A program made the translations under genes and the position numbers. A model generated the notes under the pieces. That model did not search any database. It was not told where the DNA came from and saw only the letters and a program-made list of their open reading frames with translations. A DNA stretch of 64,000 nucleotides from Gnomoniopsis sp. IMI 355080 (lineage: Eukaryota; Ascomycota; Sordariomycetes; Diaporthales; Gnomoniaceae), in assembly GCA_027946555.1 (NCBI GenBank), contig JAPEVC010000016.1, positions 183,428 to 247,427 on the forward strand, written 5' to 3'. Of this stretch, positions 1-11,196 are shown piece by piece. Each line of letters starts with the position of its first letter. Position 1 is the first letter of the stretch.

Positions 1-2181
1 ACCATTGACGAATGTGGTTGGAAACAGCTGCTTACTACTTTACTACCAGTTTGGGATTATTTCCAGGACGTCGACACAAGCGTTTGGAAGGATCTCTAGT
101 GGGCCTTGTCCCGTCTTGTCGCTTACCAGTTCGTTGTCTTAGGTACGCTAGCGTGTTTACCGAAGACGTCTGGTGCCGGGGCCCATACATGCCACAAACG
201 TCAAACCAGATCCACAGGGACATGCAGCACGTCGATCTTCACGGTCCGGATATTTGGGACACTTACACACTGCCTGATACCTAGTCGACCTCGAGATTCA
301 TGTAAGGCCTGAGTCCTGCGTAACAGCCCGAGTCAGGCAAGAAGAGAGCCAGCTTCTTCGATCATTGGGTCCGGCCAAATGCCAACATCCTCGGAAGCAG
401 GTTAATCCCCAGTCAAGATGTCCTAGAATGGTAAGAACTAGCTCCTCTTGCACAAGTATGTCTTTGCTCCCTATGGAATCAGTAGGAAGCGTTCGTTGGT
501 AAATGCCCTTATTCTTCCTCGCTCCCGTTCCGTCTCTGATGGCGTAATCGTTCATGACGATCTCTCACAAGTGCGAAAGAGGAAGTGGCATAAATTCCAC
601 CGAGACGGAGCGTTAGCGTTGAAGAACTTTTCGCAATCGTGGATGAAAGCAAGTCCGTGGGTGCTGATAGATGTCCCATCCCCTTAGAACTCGTCATCTT
701 GGCCATTTGGCTGTTTATGGCAACAACAGACTATGCGAGGCCATGGACTGTAGTGTGCTAACCCCGAAAGGCTGGCCATACTTTGTGGGCTTGGAGGTCG
801 TAAGTATCACGGAAAAGTCCTATCCGAAGAATCTACGCATTGGGATCGTGCAACCCTGGGCCCTTGGTCCACATATTTCTCGTATTGATATTCCAAGGAA
901 ACAGCGTATAGACCTCTTAGCACCAAAGAATGAACACATCGATTAGTGTACGCGTCGTTGTACGTGTCGTAGAAACTAGTAAGTAGGTGGAGAAGAAAAT
1001 AGTTTTTTGTTTAGAGACAAATTTGCGCTTGCGTGTTGATCGTTCCCTGCAAAGTATACTGGACAGATGAGACTTCATCCTCCACGAAGGGAGCCACAGT
1101 CACCCGCCTCAGCCCACGTGACGTCCGTCCTCGTGCCAATTCCGCGTATGATCTTTTGACGGTTTAGATATCTACCTAGGTACCTACCTGTGTCAGAGCT
1201 CGAACCTTGCCTTTGTGCCGAGGAAACTTTATCGGCCCAAAACCTTCACCACCACTACCTACGTAGACTCCATAGATTGTCTGCCCTCAGGCGCTGCTAG
1301 CCTCCAGCACAAAGGGGCCTTGCGCGGCAACATTGCGATTCGTTGAAATTGGGAATGTTGGCAACAATCAGTTTATTTAGAGAGTATCATAACTACCACA
1401 TCGACCTTGGCCATCATCAAGTCGATGCTAGTATCCAGCTCGTGTGCGCCCATCTGGGAGAGCGCAATCAGAAAGTTCGGAAAACTACTCCCGAGGAAGG
1501 TCAATTTATTGAAAGACTGCCACGGAGAGAGAGAGAGAGGCTCCGGCACATTAAATGGCAGGCAAAGCGCTAGTTTAACATTGTCTCTGGACCATCCTCC
1601 GTGTGCTATCCACCTCCCTCAGGCCAGTCTCCTCGGCTCAGTATTTGTGTGTTTTGAACCAATCCAATACCGCAAGCAGAACCGCCACCTGTTCCGGAGG
1701 AAGGGGAAAATAATGAAGGACCAGGCTTTCTCTCGCCATGGCCATGAATGCAATTAATAGAATGTTGTTGGGCTGGCAGACAGGCAGTCTCGCAGACTTT
1801 CTCATGCCGAATCAAGTAATATACACAAAGAGCCCCTTCCACAAATGCAAAAGGCGGTGAGGGCATTAAATGTATGCTTTCACTTTCTCTACAGCGAGAT
1901 AAGTAGCTGCCGGGATAAGAGAAAGGAAATCCAAGTCGATTTCGTTCAGAAGAGCACGACTGCCTCTTCCATGGCAGTTGAATCGAAGGTGTCGAATCGA
2001 AGGCGAGGACCAATGATGTGTTTTGGAATACGGTGCTCGCGCGTTGGTGATCGTGCAGATGCGGATCGAAAGGCCAAAGAAGCTCGAGGCTCGTTGAAAA
2101 CGCCGGGAACGCCGTTCCTTTCTAGTACATGTATGCTCTTTCCATTCGTCGCAGGTATCATTTCTTCGTTCGAGCAGTCCA
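1..2181. other. Gene-free stretch at the left edge
   Basis: I find no open frame with fungal-gene character or a recognisable protein here. The right end (about 1.9-2.18 kb) is probably the 3' untranslated region and terminator of the KNR4-like gene, which reads leftwards into it. One TACCTAGG octamer lies at 1173-1180 and runs into a TACCTACC-type repeat. A GAGAGAGAGAG run is present near 1528. Confidence 0.5.
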
Positions 2182-3938
2182 TCAAATTTCAATTTCCTTC
2201 ATGGCCTCCTCTGTTGCAATAGGCTGCTTTCCATTCGCCTTGGGTGGGGAAGACTCGGACTCGGGGGAAGCTTCTCCCTTCGTCAAAGCCGCCAGTCGAG
2301 GAGCTGTGTTCTCCTCACCGCTAGGTCGGGGGGTGTCAACCTCGACCAGCTTGTCTGGCTTAGCCTGGCCGTTGGGCAAGGTGAGCTCCTGCAGCGAGGC
2401 CTCCTCGGTGACCTTGGCCAAAGGACTCTTCTGGGGACCATGACCAGCACGCATGGGACTGGCCAGGGGAGAGCCACCGCTCAGACGTTGAAGTGATCGT
2501 CCACGAGGCTCACCAACGGGTTCCGAGGCGCTGCTATAGGGCGAGCCTGGCACGGGTGGGGAGGTGGTTCCGGTAGGCGGAGCCGATCTCCTGTTGGCAG
2601 CCCGTCGGCCATACTTTTGATCCATCCTCCATCGCAAGATGTCAAAGTACCCCGGCTCCACACGCGTCGACTTGAACTCACGAAGCTTCAGCTCCTGTGT
2701 ATCCTCGTCGATGAACCACTTGCCGCTGTTCAGATCGTCCGCAACGATGCCCATGAAATGGGCCCAAGAGCGGGCCACGACGTACTTCCTGTCGTAGTCA
2801 CGTCCGAGTAGGATGATCTGGCCCCAATGCCCCTTCGGCCCAGGCGCGAGATCCACGGCCAAGTTGTTGCCACCCCAATCACGCACCAGAGGGATCCATC
2901 CGGAGTGGGCGTAGGCTTTGCGAATAGAATTCGGGGGAACCGATTCCTGACGGGCAATGAGCTTCTCCCTCCAAGCAGCATCGTTTGGGGTATTGGGCGC
3001 GTTCGGGTTTGGGCTCGATGCGGCCTTGGAGGACGATGCCTCACTGCTTCCACCCAGGGCTCTGGTTGGGGCTGAAGGATTGACAATGGCCGTGTCCAAA
3101 AGAAATTGCTGGTTGACCAGGCGCCACTGGTCCCATTCCTGCACCATCTCCTCGCAGTCGAGTAACATAGAGCCAAAAATGATGCCCGTAGGGTTACCAC
3201 CACGCTCCTGACCATCGTGCACTGCCAAAGAGTCCCGAACATCCGCAGGCAAGGTGCAGTCTAATTGGTGCTCCAACTCGTTCAGATCATTGACGGTGCA
3301 CCCCTCACAAAGCTGATCGAACAGCTCTGGATAGTTCTCCTCGGCCCACGCGTCGATGCGTTTCCAGGAGTGGGTGACGGGTGGTGCTGGTGGCATACCG
3401 TCCTGGAAGCTTTGCATGGGAATCTCACCAACAGGGCTCTGCATCTCGAAACCATCGTTGGTGTTGGATCGCGCAAGTTGGCCTCGTAGGCCTGGAGAGT
3501 ATGCTCGGTTGGGACCGCCAGGGCTTTGTGGTGGGAAGGCGGGGGAGATGGGAGCTCCGTTGTAGGAGGTACCACCATTGAGATGGGTGAAAGAGTTTTG
3601 GCCATTGTAATCAGGGTAGGGAGACGTTATGTCCGCCCGAGACTCAGAGGCTGTGGCGACGGAGGTGAGGCCATCCTGGCCAAGGGGAACGTGACGGCCC
3701 GATCGGTAGGGGGAATCATAGCTGGAGTCTGCAAGAAAGTCAGTCAATTTGAGTTTGGACAGTGCATTTAGGAATGTAGCGAGCCGTCACGTACGCCGGT
3801 CATAGCTGGTCATGGTGTGCCAGATGGACTTGAAAGTCGCACTGAATCTGTTATCGCGAAGGGGTTGTCAGCGTCTGGGCAAGATAGATACGTCTTGCAC
3901 GGTGTAGATGAGCCCTGCACATACGGATTGTTCGCCAT
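2182..3938 (-). CDS. KNR4: KNR4/SMI1-family cell wall assembly regulator
   Basis: Predicted exons on the minus strand are 3925-3938, 3795-3847 and 2182-3728, giving 537 residues. The 14-base first exon (donor GTATGT) supplies MANNP and joins in frame to FSATFKSIWHTMTSYDR, then to HSSYDSPYRSG, the conserved start of fungal Knr4/Smi1 proteins. If the first exon is wrong, translation could begin at the ATG at 3813. The central SMI1/KNR4 domain spans roughly residues 145-390 and includes SWKRIDAWAEENYPELFDQL and GIIFGSMLLDCEEMVQEW. Both flanks are disordered and rich in Pro, Ser and Gly. In yeast, Knr4 is a hub linking the Slt2 cell-integrity MAP kinase to glucan and chitin synthesis; the same role is inferred here. 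Upstream, the minus-strand leader is CT-rich. The next gene, LSG1, ends 3.6 kb away. Confidence 0.9.
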
Positions 3939-6900
3939 GGGGGGAGATGTCGTGTCGAGCTGAGCTGCAGACACAAAAAGGGCGGTCTCCTGGTTGAATA
4001 GAGGTAGAAAAGGGACGTTGGCGGCCGAGGTCCAGTGAAAAAGGAGAAGGCGCCTGGGAACGTGGGTCTCGATTCGTCACCGTCGAGGGCCCCAGTCAAG
4101 TCTGCCGGTGACTGGCACTGGCAACACAGGCTTGGGTCGAAGCTGTGCTGACGGACGGAGACAAGGAGAGTAAAAGAGAGTAAATTTGAACACGATTGGT
4201 GTCGGTATCAGATTGGCAATCGAAGCCGTCTAAAACTGATAGTCCCCGATGGCGTGAGAATCAAAGTTGACTGGATTGAGCTGACTGATCTCTGCGCCTC
4301 TATCACGAGCCCAGCCGTCAGTTGATCAGTAGGACGTGGTGGTGAATTCGAGCCAAGGGCGCCGGACGTGTTGATTCTGTCAGCGACGGATTGAACCAAA
4401 TCGCCAGTGGAATTCGACTAAGATTGGACCAGGTCAATTTGTGACTTTATCGTGGCGTGCCAAGAGAAGGTCGGATCAGTCAAGCAGTCACTGAACGAGT
4501 CAGCACGGGCATGTCGCGTTGTATGTCGGTGTTGTTGATGGAAACAAAACGAGCGTTGAGTCAGTGCAGGCGACACAAACAATGGGCGACGGCGATACGC
4601 AGAACAGAGCAGAACAGAACAAGGCGGCGCCAGTAGTGACGGAGAAAAGAGGCTGGCGGAGAGACAGATGCAGACGCGGTGAGGGTGGTGCAGTCTGGTG
4701 TGGTGGTGGTGGTGTCTGGAGGGAGGTACCTGATTGACTGGAGGTCTTGGCAAATAAACGGCCGGGGGAGGAAGGGGATAAAAAAAGAGTTGGTGCTAGT
4801 GGGTGGTACGGCAGGGGCAGACGTCAATTTTACAGCAAGTCGCTATATCCCGGGCTGGTCACAGTGGTTAGCCGTTGGCGTGTGTGTGGTCTGTGCATGG
4901 AGTTGCGTGGGTGGCCGGCATCTTGGGTGCTGGGAGATGCTGGGAGACTGGGTCTGCTGGGCGGGTGCCCCTTTCTTTGCATGGAACCAGTCCACAAACC
5001 CTACTATTATCCCACTTCGGTACTAAGTCACTATGAGGTAGGCTTCACTGGCCGTTGTTTTGCTGACGTAGTAATTGCAGGCGGTCACGTATGAAAATGA
5101 TTAGTGAGAATGTTCGGCATGTCTCCGCCTTGTCAGAAATTTGCCCTTGCCTGAGCCAATCCAGTAGTATGTGCCTGTGTATCTACTGTGTGAGGAATGG
5201 GGGGGCATTGATGAAGGACCAGGAACCTTACCATACCTAGGTAGGTACGGACTGAATGAACGGGTGCGCTAAAACTAGCTCCTGTACAGCGTCAAACGGG
5301 AAGGGCTTACACTACGTATCATACCTAGGTGACCATCTTCCAAACTTGTTTCGTTGGCTCTGCTTGCACTACCGCCACATGGGCACTTCAAGGTTGTTAT
5401 CATCTTCCAACAATCCATTTGGGAATGCCAACGTGAGCTACTTGGGCTACCTAGGCAAAGATCATGCTGTGTTCAGACCCTGCAGGTGATCTCATCTGGG
5501 CTCTTCTATTTCTCTTCGCGACGACCAGGGATATGCTGGGCACTACTATGTAGTAGCAGCTGCGCTTCCATGACTCCGGGTCGCACATCATGCCAAACAC
5601 GAACCATTGCCGAAGCTTTATTAGACTTTTTTGACGCCGGGCCATTCTATTCACCTCATTTAACCCCAGAACCACTCCTAGACGATTGGCACCCGTTGCT
5701 TCTTGTCCATTGCCTCCTGTGAGAACCTCACTTTCTCTGCCGGTCCCTCCCTCTCGGCGTGTAAGTACTGTACGAGGTAGTCGGAGGTACGTAGGTACAA
5801 CACATACCGCCCCGCCACCACGCTACCCCCTTTTGCCCCCCATTCCAGCTCCCCTGCGCACTTTGCCCCTATCAGGGAAATCAGCTGCGAATGGAGTGTC
5901 CGATCGAGGAAGCCCTCACAAGTGGGCTCGAAATTTAAATGTTAGCAAAGAACACATGCAACCACCAATCACTGCAATTGTTTCACCGCAAACAAACCGT
6001 CGCCCTGGGCCGCCTGGGCTGTCAGGGGCACCAAAGGGGGGGGGGCGGCATTTGACCATCATTACTAACAAACCACCCATGCGACTGGTTGATGGAATAC
6101 ACACACAGACGGGACAGATACAGTCCACGGACGACTGGTCCGGACAATTATTTGACAGGCTTCTACTATTCCAGGGACTGCCGTGGTGGTCTAAACTGTC
6201 CGGACTAATCGTCCGTGGGCCTGCGGACGACACCACCACAAGCACACGTTCGCCACAGACTGTGCTTCGTAAACAAGTTTATTGCCGTGCAGCAATGTCA
6301 ATCCTGAACACGCAGATTGGCAGATATGCATTCGATCTGCATCGGACTCTCTACTTGACGCACCTCCTGTACCACCACACTTTCCAATCAACCTGTCGGC
6401 CTGTTGAACCTCGCACCGCACTCTTTCTTCCCTGTCGCAAAGCCGCCATTGCTGCTTTTCCCTTCCTCTCGCAACACCACTGCGCGGGAGTTTGCCTTGC
6501 CTTGTGTATCCCAGTCTACGTGTGACGTTTCCATATGGACAACTCAAACACCGTATTCCGTTTGATCTATGATCTCGCCAAGGACGGTGTGCTTTTGCTT
6601 GCTGGCTGGCTGGCTGGAGGCCGCTTGAACTTTTAAGATTTTCCCGGGCCCTGGGATCCCCCGCATCTTCGTGTGCGCTGCGCCTGACCAAGTGCTGCCT
6701 TGGGCCAAAGAGCTGCACGACGACGAACCTTGACTAGTCCAATCCTGATTTCACCCAGATCCTCTTGCTGACCTCATGAGCTGACAGAGATAGCATGTGG
6801 CGCCTATGCCAACGGTTAGAACACCGCACGTGCATAGTATTTCGGGATTCTCTAAGCTTTCATTCGCTTTGTGAAAGGTGAGATATTGTTGCAATTATAC

Positions 6901-7516
6901 TTCGTCACCGTGTGTTATAACCCTTTCGCGCACGAGTTGTTCCTCTTGAAATCTCGTATACTTGCATCTTAGTGCTTTAGCTACTATTCGCCTGCGCAAC
7001 CAAAATACTAATTGAGTCACAACCTTTACCCCAAACGCTCCAGAGCTCGAATTGTAGAACGCGATGCAGCTTGGCTCCGGTTGACTTGACGGCGCAGTTG
7101 ACCCACCCAGAGAGTCATCGGGTCCGTGAAAAATATCAGATTGCTTGACGAGGACGTTTGAACTACAGCAAGACTCGTCAATACTGAACTTTCCATCGTA
7201 AGGGAGTACGTTCCTTGTTGCTGTGTGATGGAAGTGATGTTTTGACGGGATTGTGCCTTCATGCAGCGATGGCATTCTGGACGACTCGGGAGTGTGGTGC
7301 CTTCTTCTTGGCCTGCGAGCGTCATGCCCGGTCCGTAAGCGCATAGTGGTCTGGAAACTGGGCAGGTTCGCCACCACCAGACGCTGCGATAAATGCCCTG
7401 GACTAAAAAGAAAAAAAAACGATTGGATAATGCATTGACAGCAGCTTCTCTCGCGGTGGAGAGGGAACCGGCATCCAATTCCATTTTGACCTCGTGCTAT
7501 TCTATTTCTGTATAGC
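3939..7516. other. Long intergenic region between KNR4-like and LSG1
   Basis: About 3.6 kb without a supportable gene. The part nearest KNR4 (to about 4.8 kb) is CT-rich on the minus strand and probably holds its promoter and 5' leader. The rest holds three TACCTAGG octamers (5234-5241, 5332-5339, 5448-5455), one GTACTGTAC at 5765-5773 and a 25-base imperfect inverted repeat (6125-6149 with 6194-6218). The 3' untranslated region of LSG1 probably occupies about 7.2-7.5 kb. A 279-codon open frame at 5686-6525 has no ATG at its head and no recognisable domain. Confidence 0.5.
6125..6218. repeat. Imperfect inverted repeat, 25-base arms
   Basis: The arms 6125-6149 and 6194-6218 match at about 22 of 25 positions when one is reverse-complemented; the core is GTCCGGAC with flanking CGTCC. 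A 44-base spacer separates them. It could form a hairpin in DNA or RNA, or be a pair of binding sites for a dimeric zinc-cluster regulator (CGG/CCG half-sites). No terminal duplication or transposase is visible. Confidence 0.5.
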
Positions 7517-9523
7517 TCACATACCGGTCTCGTCATCCAGAGTACTCGGTGCCGTCTTGCCCTTCTTGGCCTTTTGCCCGCCCTTGAAATGCTTCTTTCC
7601 GGACATCTGTACATCCTTTGGATCCAGCCCTTGCTCCAACGCAATCATCGCACGAGCTTTGCGTCCGCTCAGATGCTTGCCCCCCGTGGCAGAATCCGCC
7701 TTCTTGCCCTGTTCAGAGTACTTGTAGCTGAATGGCCTGTTCACGTGCCCCGCACTACCGCTTCCTGGCCCAAAGAAATTCTTGTCCAGCTTCTGAGACT
7801 TTTGTCCTGGCAGAGGAATCATGTCGAGGTCGGCAAACTCGCTCTCGTTGTCGTTATTGACAACAGACATCTCCTCCATTGCAGCGGCGAGGGCGAGACG
7901 CTGCTTACCAGTGAGGTGCGATGGGTCGTACAGCTCTTTGTTGAACTCTTTCGCGTCGATGTCGGTGGGCGGTGGCTCTACCCAAAGAAGCTTGCCGTTG
8001 ACGTAGTCCTTGAGAACGTGCCGAGCCGCCCGTGACTCGTCCGGGTTGCCTTGACCTGTGGTTGCAAAGCCTCGCGCACGCGCATATGCCCTCAAGAGTT
8101 CTGATGCAGTGGGTACGCCTGTGCCACCTTCTTCAAGTGGTCGCATGTTGATCTTGATACCGTACAAGGCCTCTAGGAAAGTCTTAGGTATCCGCTTGGC
8201 CACCGTCGTCGCTGGACCTGTGTACTCGCGTAGCTGGTCAATTGGCAGGACGCCATTGCAGACCAGCTCGGCTTTGGTGGTTGCGAAATTGGCGAACACC
8301 AGACCGGGACAATCACAGAGGACGACCTGGGGACTGAGGTGAATGGTCTGGAAGTGCTTTGTCTTTCCGGGTGTGGATGACACTGAGACCTTCTTTGCGC
8401 CGACAAGAGCGTTTATCGTTGAAGATTTACCAACGTTGGGATAACCGACCAAGCCGATAGTGATTTTCTGGCCGTCTGTTGAATCCGTCGAGGTGTTGGG
8501 GGCATGTCGCAGGAAAATTTCCTCTAGCTCTTCCACTGTCAAAATCCTCGTGTCCTCATCATGTTCCTCGGTTGCTGTAGCGTCGGTGTCCCTCGAGGGA
8601 TGAGACTGCTCGTCTACTTCCTCGGGAGCCTCATCTGCCTCCTCTAGCTCTGTCTCGTCGCTAGCGACCGCCTTTGCCTTCTTTGCGTTTCGGGAACTGC
8701 TCGGCTGGTCATCCTCTGAGTCCGAATCAGCCTCGTCCTGAGCTTCGTTCTTCTCTTTTGCCAGCTGTGCCGAGAAAAATCGGTATGCGACCTTGGCACC
8801 CTTCAGATAATTCGCCCACGCCTTCCGTTGTTTGTAGGTCATCATATCGGCCTTGTTGATGAGCAAAAGATTTTCTTTCCTTGGATCGACATCTTTGACA
8901 TATTGCTCCAGGTCCTCAGACCGGAACATCAGGGGGTTGCGTGCGTCGACAATCTGTACAATCAGATCGGACCTCTCGATGACACGCCAGAGTTGTCTCC
9001 ACACCTCCAAATTTCGCTCGAAAGGCGTCAGAAGCAGATCATTGTGCTCTTGCAACTCCGCCAGTCCTCGCCTCCAGTTCAAGAAGCTCTCCCGCTCCAA
9101 AGCATCCAGCTCCTCTCGCGTGGTATTCTCGTCCCACTTTGGTCTCCTCGGCACGGTCAAACGGCCCCTGTTCTCCTTGTGCTTGCGCAGCGCATTGCGC
9201 TCTTCTGTAGCTGACAACAGATAGGGATTCTTTTGGTCGGTGTGGATGATCTTGACGCTGTTCATTTTCTCGGCCGTGAAGTCGGTGCCCGCCAGCTCCG
9301 CGGTCGCAAGGAACTCGTCCAAAGCGCCCTGTTCCGTGATGGAGCGCATCTTGACCCAGCTTGCCTCCTCGCGATCATTGGTGATGTACTCCTCGCCGGT
9401 CGCATGATTGATTCTCGTGACTCCGTTGCCCTTGCGGCGGTCTTTGCCCTTGCCTTTGCCGAAGCGGTCGTGCATCAGGGCATTGCCCAGGCCCACATTC
9501 TTTGTTGATTTAGGTTGAGGCAT
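7517..9523 (-). CDS. LSG1: Lsg1-type large-subunit ribosome biogenesis GTPase
   Basis: Single exon, 668 residues from the ATG at 9523 (MPQPKSTKNVGLG); an in-frame 18-codon extension upstream is not family-like. The GTPase domain is circularly permuted, as in the YlqF/Lsg1 class. DARNP is at residues 193-197 and the G4 motif NKAD at 223-226. A long acidic Ser/Glu/Asp insertion follows at about 260-325. Then come the P-loop GYPNVGKS at 360-367 and the G3 motif DCPG at 404-407. The N-terminus is rich in Gly, Lys and Arg and the C-terminus is lysine-rich. In yeast, Lsg1 acts in the cytoplasm on late pre-60S particles to release the export adaptor Nmd3. The gene is divergent from LTV1 across 425 bases. 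The final codons (ETGM) sit on a GTATGTGAG string that could be a splice donor to an unseen tiny last exon. Confidence 0.95.
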   Translation of the reverse strand: MPQPKSTKNVGLGNALMHDRFGKGKGKDRRKGNGVTRINHATGEEYITNDREEASWVKMRSITEQGALDEFLATAELAGTDFTAEKMNSVKIIHTDQKNPYLLSATEERNALRKHKENRGRLTVPRRPKWDENTTREELDALERESFLNWRRGLAELQEHNDLLLTPFERNLEVWRQLWRVIERSDLIVQIVDARNPLMFRSEDLEQYVKDVDPRKENLLLINKADMMTYKQRKAWANYLKGAKVAYRFFSAQLAKEKNEAQDEADSDSEDDQPSSSRNAKKAKAVASDETELEEADEAPEEVDEQSHPSRDTDATATEEHDEDTRILTVEELEEIFLRHAPNTSTDSTDGQKITIGLVGYPNVGKSSTINALVGAKKVSVSSTPGKTKHFQTIHLSPQVVLCDCPGLVFANFATTKAELVCNGVLPIDQLREYTGPATTVAKRIPKTFLEALYGIKINMRPLEEGGTGVPTASELLRAYARARGFATTGQGNPDESRAARHVLKDYVNGKLLWVEPPPTDIDAKEFNKELYDPSHLTGKQRLALAAAMEEMSVVNNDNESEFADLDMIPLPGQKSQKLDKNFFGPGSGSAGHVNRPFSYKYSEQGKKADSATGGKHLSGRKARAMIALEQGLDPKDVQMSGKKHFKGGQKAKKGKTAPSTLDDETGM

Positions 9524-9948
9524 GTTGTCTGTAGAATATGATAATTGCTGGAAAATATCGAGAAAGTCGAAGCGCAATGTCTGGAGTTATGGCTCCCACG
9601 GTGCGCGGAGTTGCGATTAATGTGCCTCCAGAAAATGTCGAATCAGGATGGCTCATAACTTGTAAGAAGTTCCTCTGGCTTAGAAATTACGTCGCGGGGC
9701 AAATTCGTCAGGTTCAGTCGTGCCCGCCCCGTTCAGATAAGCGATAAGCCGTAACACAGACAGACAGGACCCCTCCATTCCACTCAAAAATTTCGAGGAG
9801 ACAAGGGGTTCTAATTTAGAGCCGGTCTCCCTGTTTGCGCCGACGATAAACGGCACCAATACACATTTTGAAGTCACGAATTCCTCTTTTCATCAGAACT
9901 ACATCCACTTCTCTCTTCACATTCCCATCCTTCCATCCAGACGTCGAA
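9524..9948. promoter_or_regulatory. Shared divergent promoter of LSG1 and LTV1
   Basis: These 425 bases separate the start codons of a 60S and a 40S assembly factor transcribed in opposite directions. The stretch TCAAAAATTTCG at 9784-9795 resembles the ribosomal RNA processing element (RRPE; AAAAWTTT core, bound by Stb3 in yeast). No TATA box is obvious. The assignment is inference from position and one motif. Confidence 0.6.
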
Positions 9949-11196
9949 ATGCCTCCCAAATCCAACTGGCAAAAGGCCAAAAAGGCTGGTACCGCACAGC
10001 ACTTCACGCTGGTGCACCGGCCCCAGGCGGACCCTCTCATCAACGACGACTCGGCCCCGTCGATGATCCTAAACCCAACACAACAACCCAATGCCAAAGT
10101 AAAGAAGCTTGGCGATCTCGCCTCAGAACTCGGCTCCGACGCCCAAAGCATACGAGATAACGAAGGCGAGGCAGCAAATTATGGCATTTACTTCGACGAC
10201 ACCGAATATGATTATATGCAGCACGTTCGCGAGCTTGGCCATGGTGGAGGCGATGCCGTTTTCGTGGAGGCGAAGGGCCCTCAGAACAAAGGAAAGGGAA
10301 AGCAGTCGCTAGAGGAGGCGCTCAGGCAGATGGACCTGGAACACAAGTCGGAAGATCTGTTTGACAAGGACATGTTGCCGTCCAAGGAGCTGCAGCCGAA
10401 ATTCAACTACCAGTCACAACAAGATGTGCCGGATGCGATCGCTGGTTTCCAGCCGGATATGGATCCTCGCTTGCGTGAGGTTCTCGAGGCGCTAGAGGAT
10501 GACGCTTACGTGGATGACGACGAGGATATTTTCCAGGCGCTGTCGAAAGATGCAAAGGAGCTGAACGACCATGAATTCGATGAGACCTACGATGAGTACG
10601 AGGACGACGGCGGCTGGGAATCGGACCATACTGCAAAGCCCACAAAAGAGTACAATGACGATGACGAGGCCCCAGAGCTTGTAAATACTGCGGAAGTACC
10701 AGAGGAGGGCCCATCTCAAGACTGGCTCGAAAACTTCAAACAGTTCAAGAAGGATCAAAAGTCGGAACAGAAGAAGCCTACAGGCCCATCGCCTATGGAC
10801 GGCCAATCTTCGATATGGACCACCACAACGATGGGTGGTCGCAAAAAGAAGAGAAAGGGTGCGCTCACCAACCCATCAGCCTATTCAATGACCTCGTCTG
10901 CTCTTGTGCGCAACGAGCAGCTGACCATACTGGACGCTCGATTCGACAAAATGGAGGAGCGATATATGGGTGATGATGATGATGAGGGCTCGATGGTGTC
11001 TGGAATGACTTCCATGTCGACTGTCCAAGGGGAGATGAGACAAGACTTCAACGGCATCATGGACGAGTTCCTAGGCAACCATGCCATGCAGGGCAAGAGG
11101 CGCGTAAAGAGAGGCAAAGGTCTGAGCGGAGTGCAGGAGCTGGATGAAATGAGAAAAGAACTCGGGCCAGCGCGGATTGCAGGTCGAAGTCGATAG
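9949..11196 (+). CDS. LTV1: Ltv1-type 40S ribosomal subunit assembly/export factor
   Basis: Single exon, 415 residues. The ATG at 9949 gives MPPKSNWQKAKKAG followed by FTLVHRPQADPLIND, the conserved Ltv1 start; 27 upstream in-frame codons look like leader. The middle is strongly acidic (DDDAYVDDDED type runs, residues about 180-260). The C-terminal third holds the basic KKKRKG patch, the conserved stretch around ALVRNEQLTILDARFDKMEE, and a basic end. Ltv1 is a non-ribosomal component of pre-40S particles; with Rps3, Rps20 and Enp1 it shapes the beak and helps export to the cytoplasm. The divergent neighbour LSG1 works on the other subunit, so coordinated expression is likely. Confidence 0.92.
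   Translation: MPPKSNWQKAKKAGTAQHFTLVHRPQADPLINDDSAPSMILNPTQQPNAKVKKLGDLASELGSDAQSIRDNEGEAANYGIYFDDTEYDYMQHVRELGHGGGDAVFVEAKGPQNKGKGKQSLEEALRQMDLEHKSEDLFDKDMLPSKELQPKFNYQSQQDVPDAIAGFQPDMDPRLREVLEALEDDAYVDDDEDIFQALSKDAKELNDHEFDETYDEYEDDGGWESDHTAKPTKEYNDDDEAPELVNTAEVPEEGPSQDWLENFKQFKKDQKSEQKKPTGPSPMDGQSSIWTTTTMGGRKKKRKGALTNPSAYSMTSSALVRNEQLTILDARFDKMEERYMGDDDDEGSMVSGMTSMSTVQGEMRQDFNGIMDEFLGNHAMQGKRRVKRGKGLSGVQELDEMRKELGPARIAGRSR

Noticed and set aside
5686..6525. 279-codon open frame
   Set aside because: It begins with TTG and not ATG, has low-complexity Pro/Arg/Thr composition and no domain, and a structured inverted repeat crosses it.
7500..7519. Possible splice donor at the LSG1 stop (GTATGTGAG)
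   Set aside because: No family-like last exon could be found downstream, so the simple stop is kept, with a note in the gene entry.
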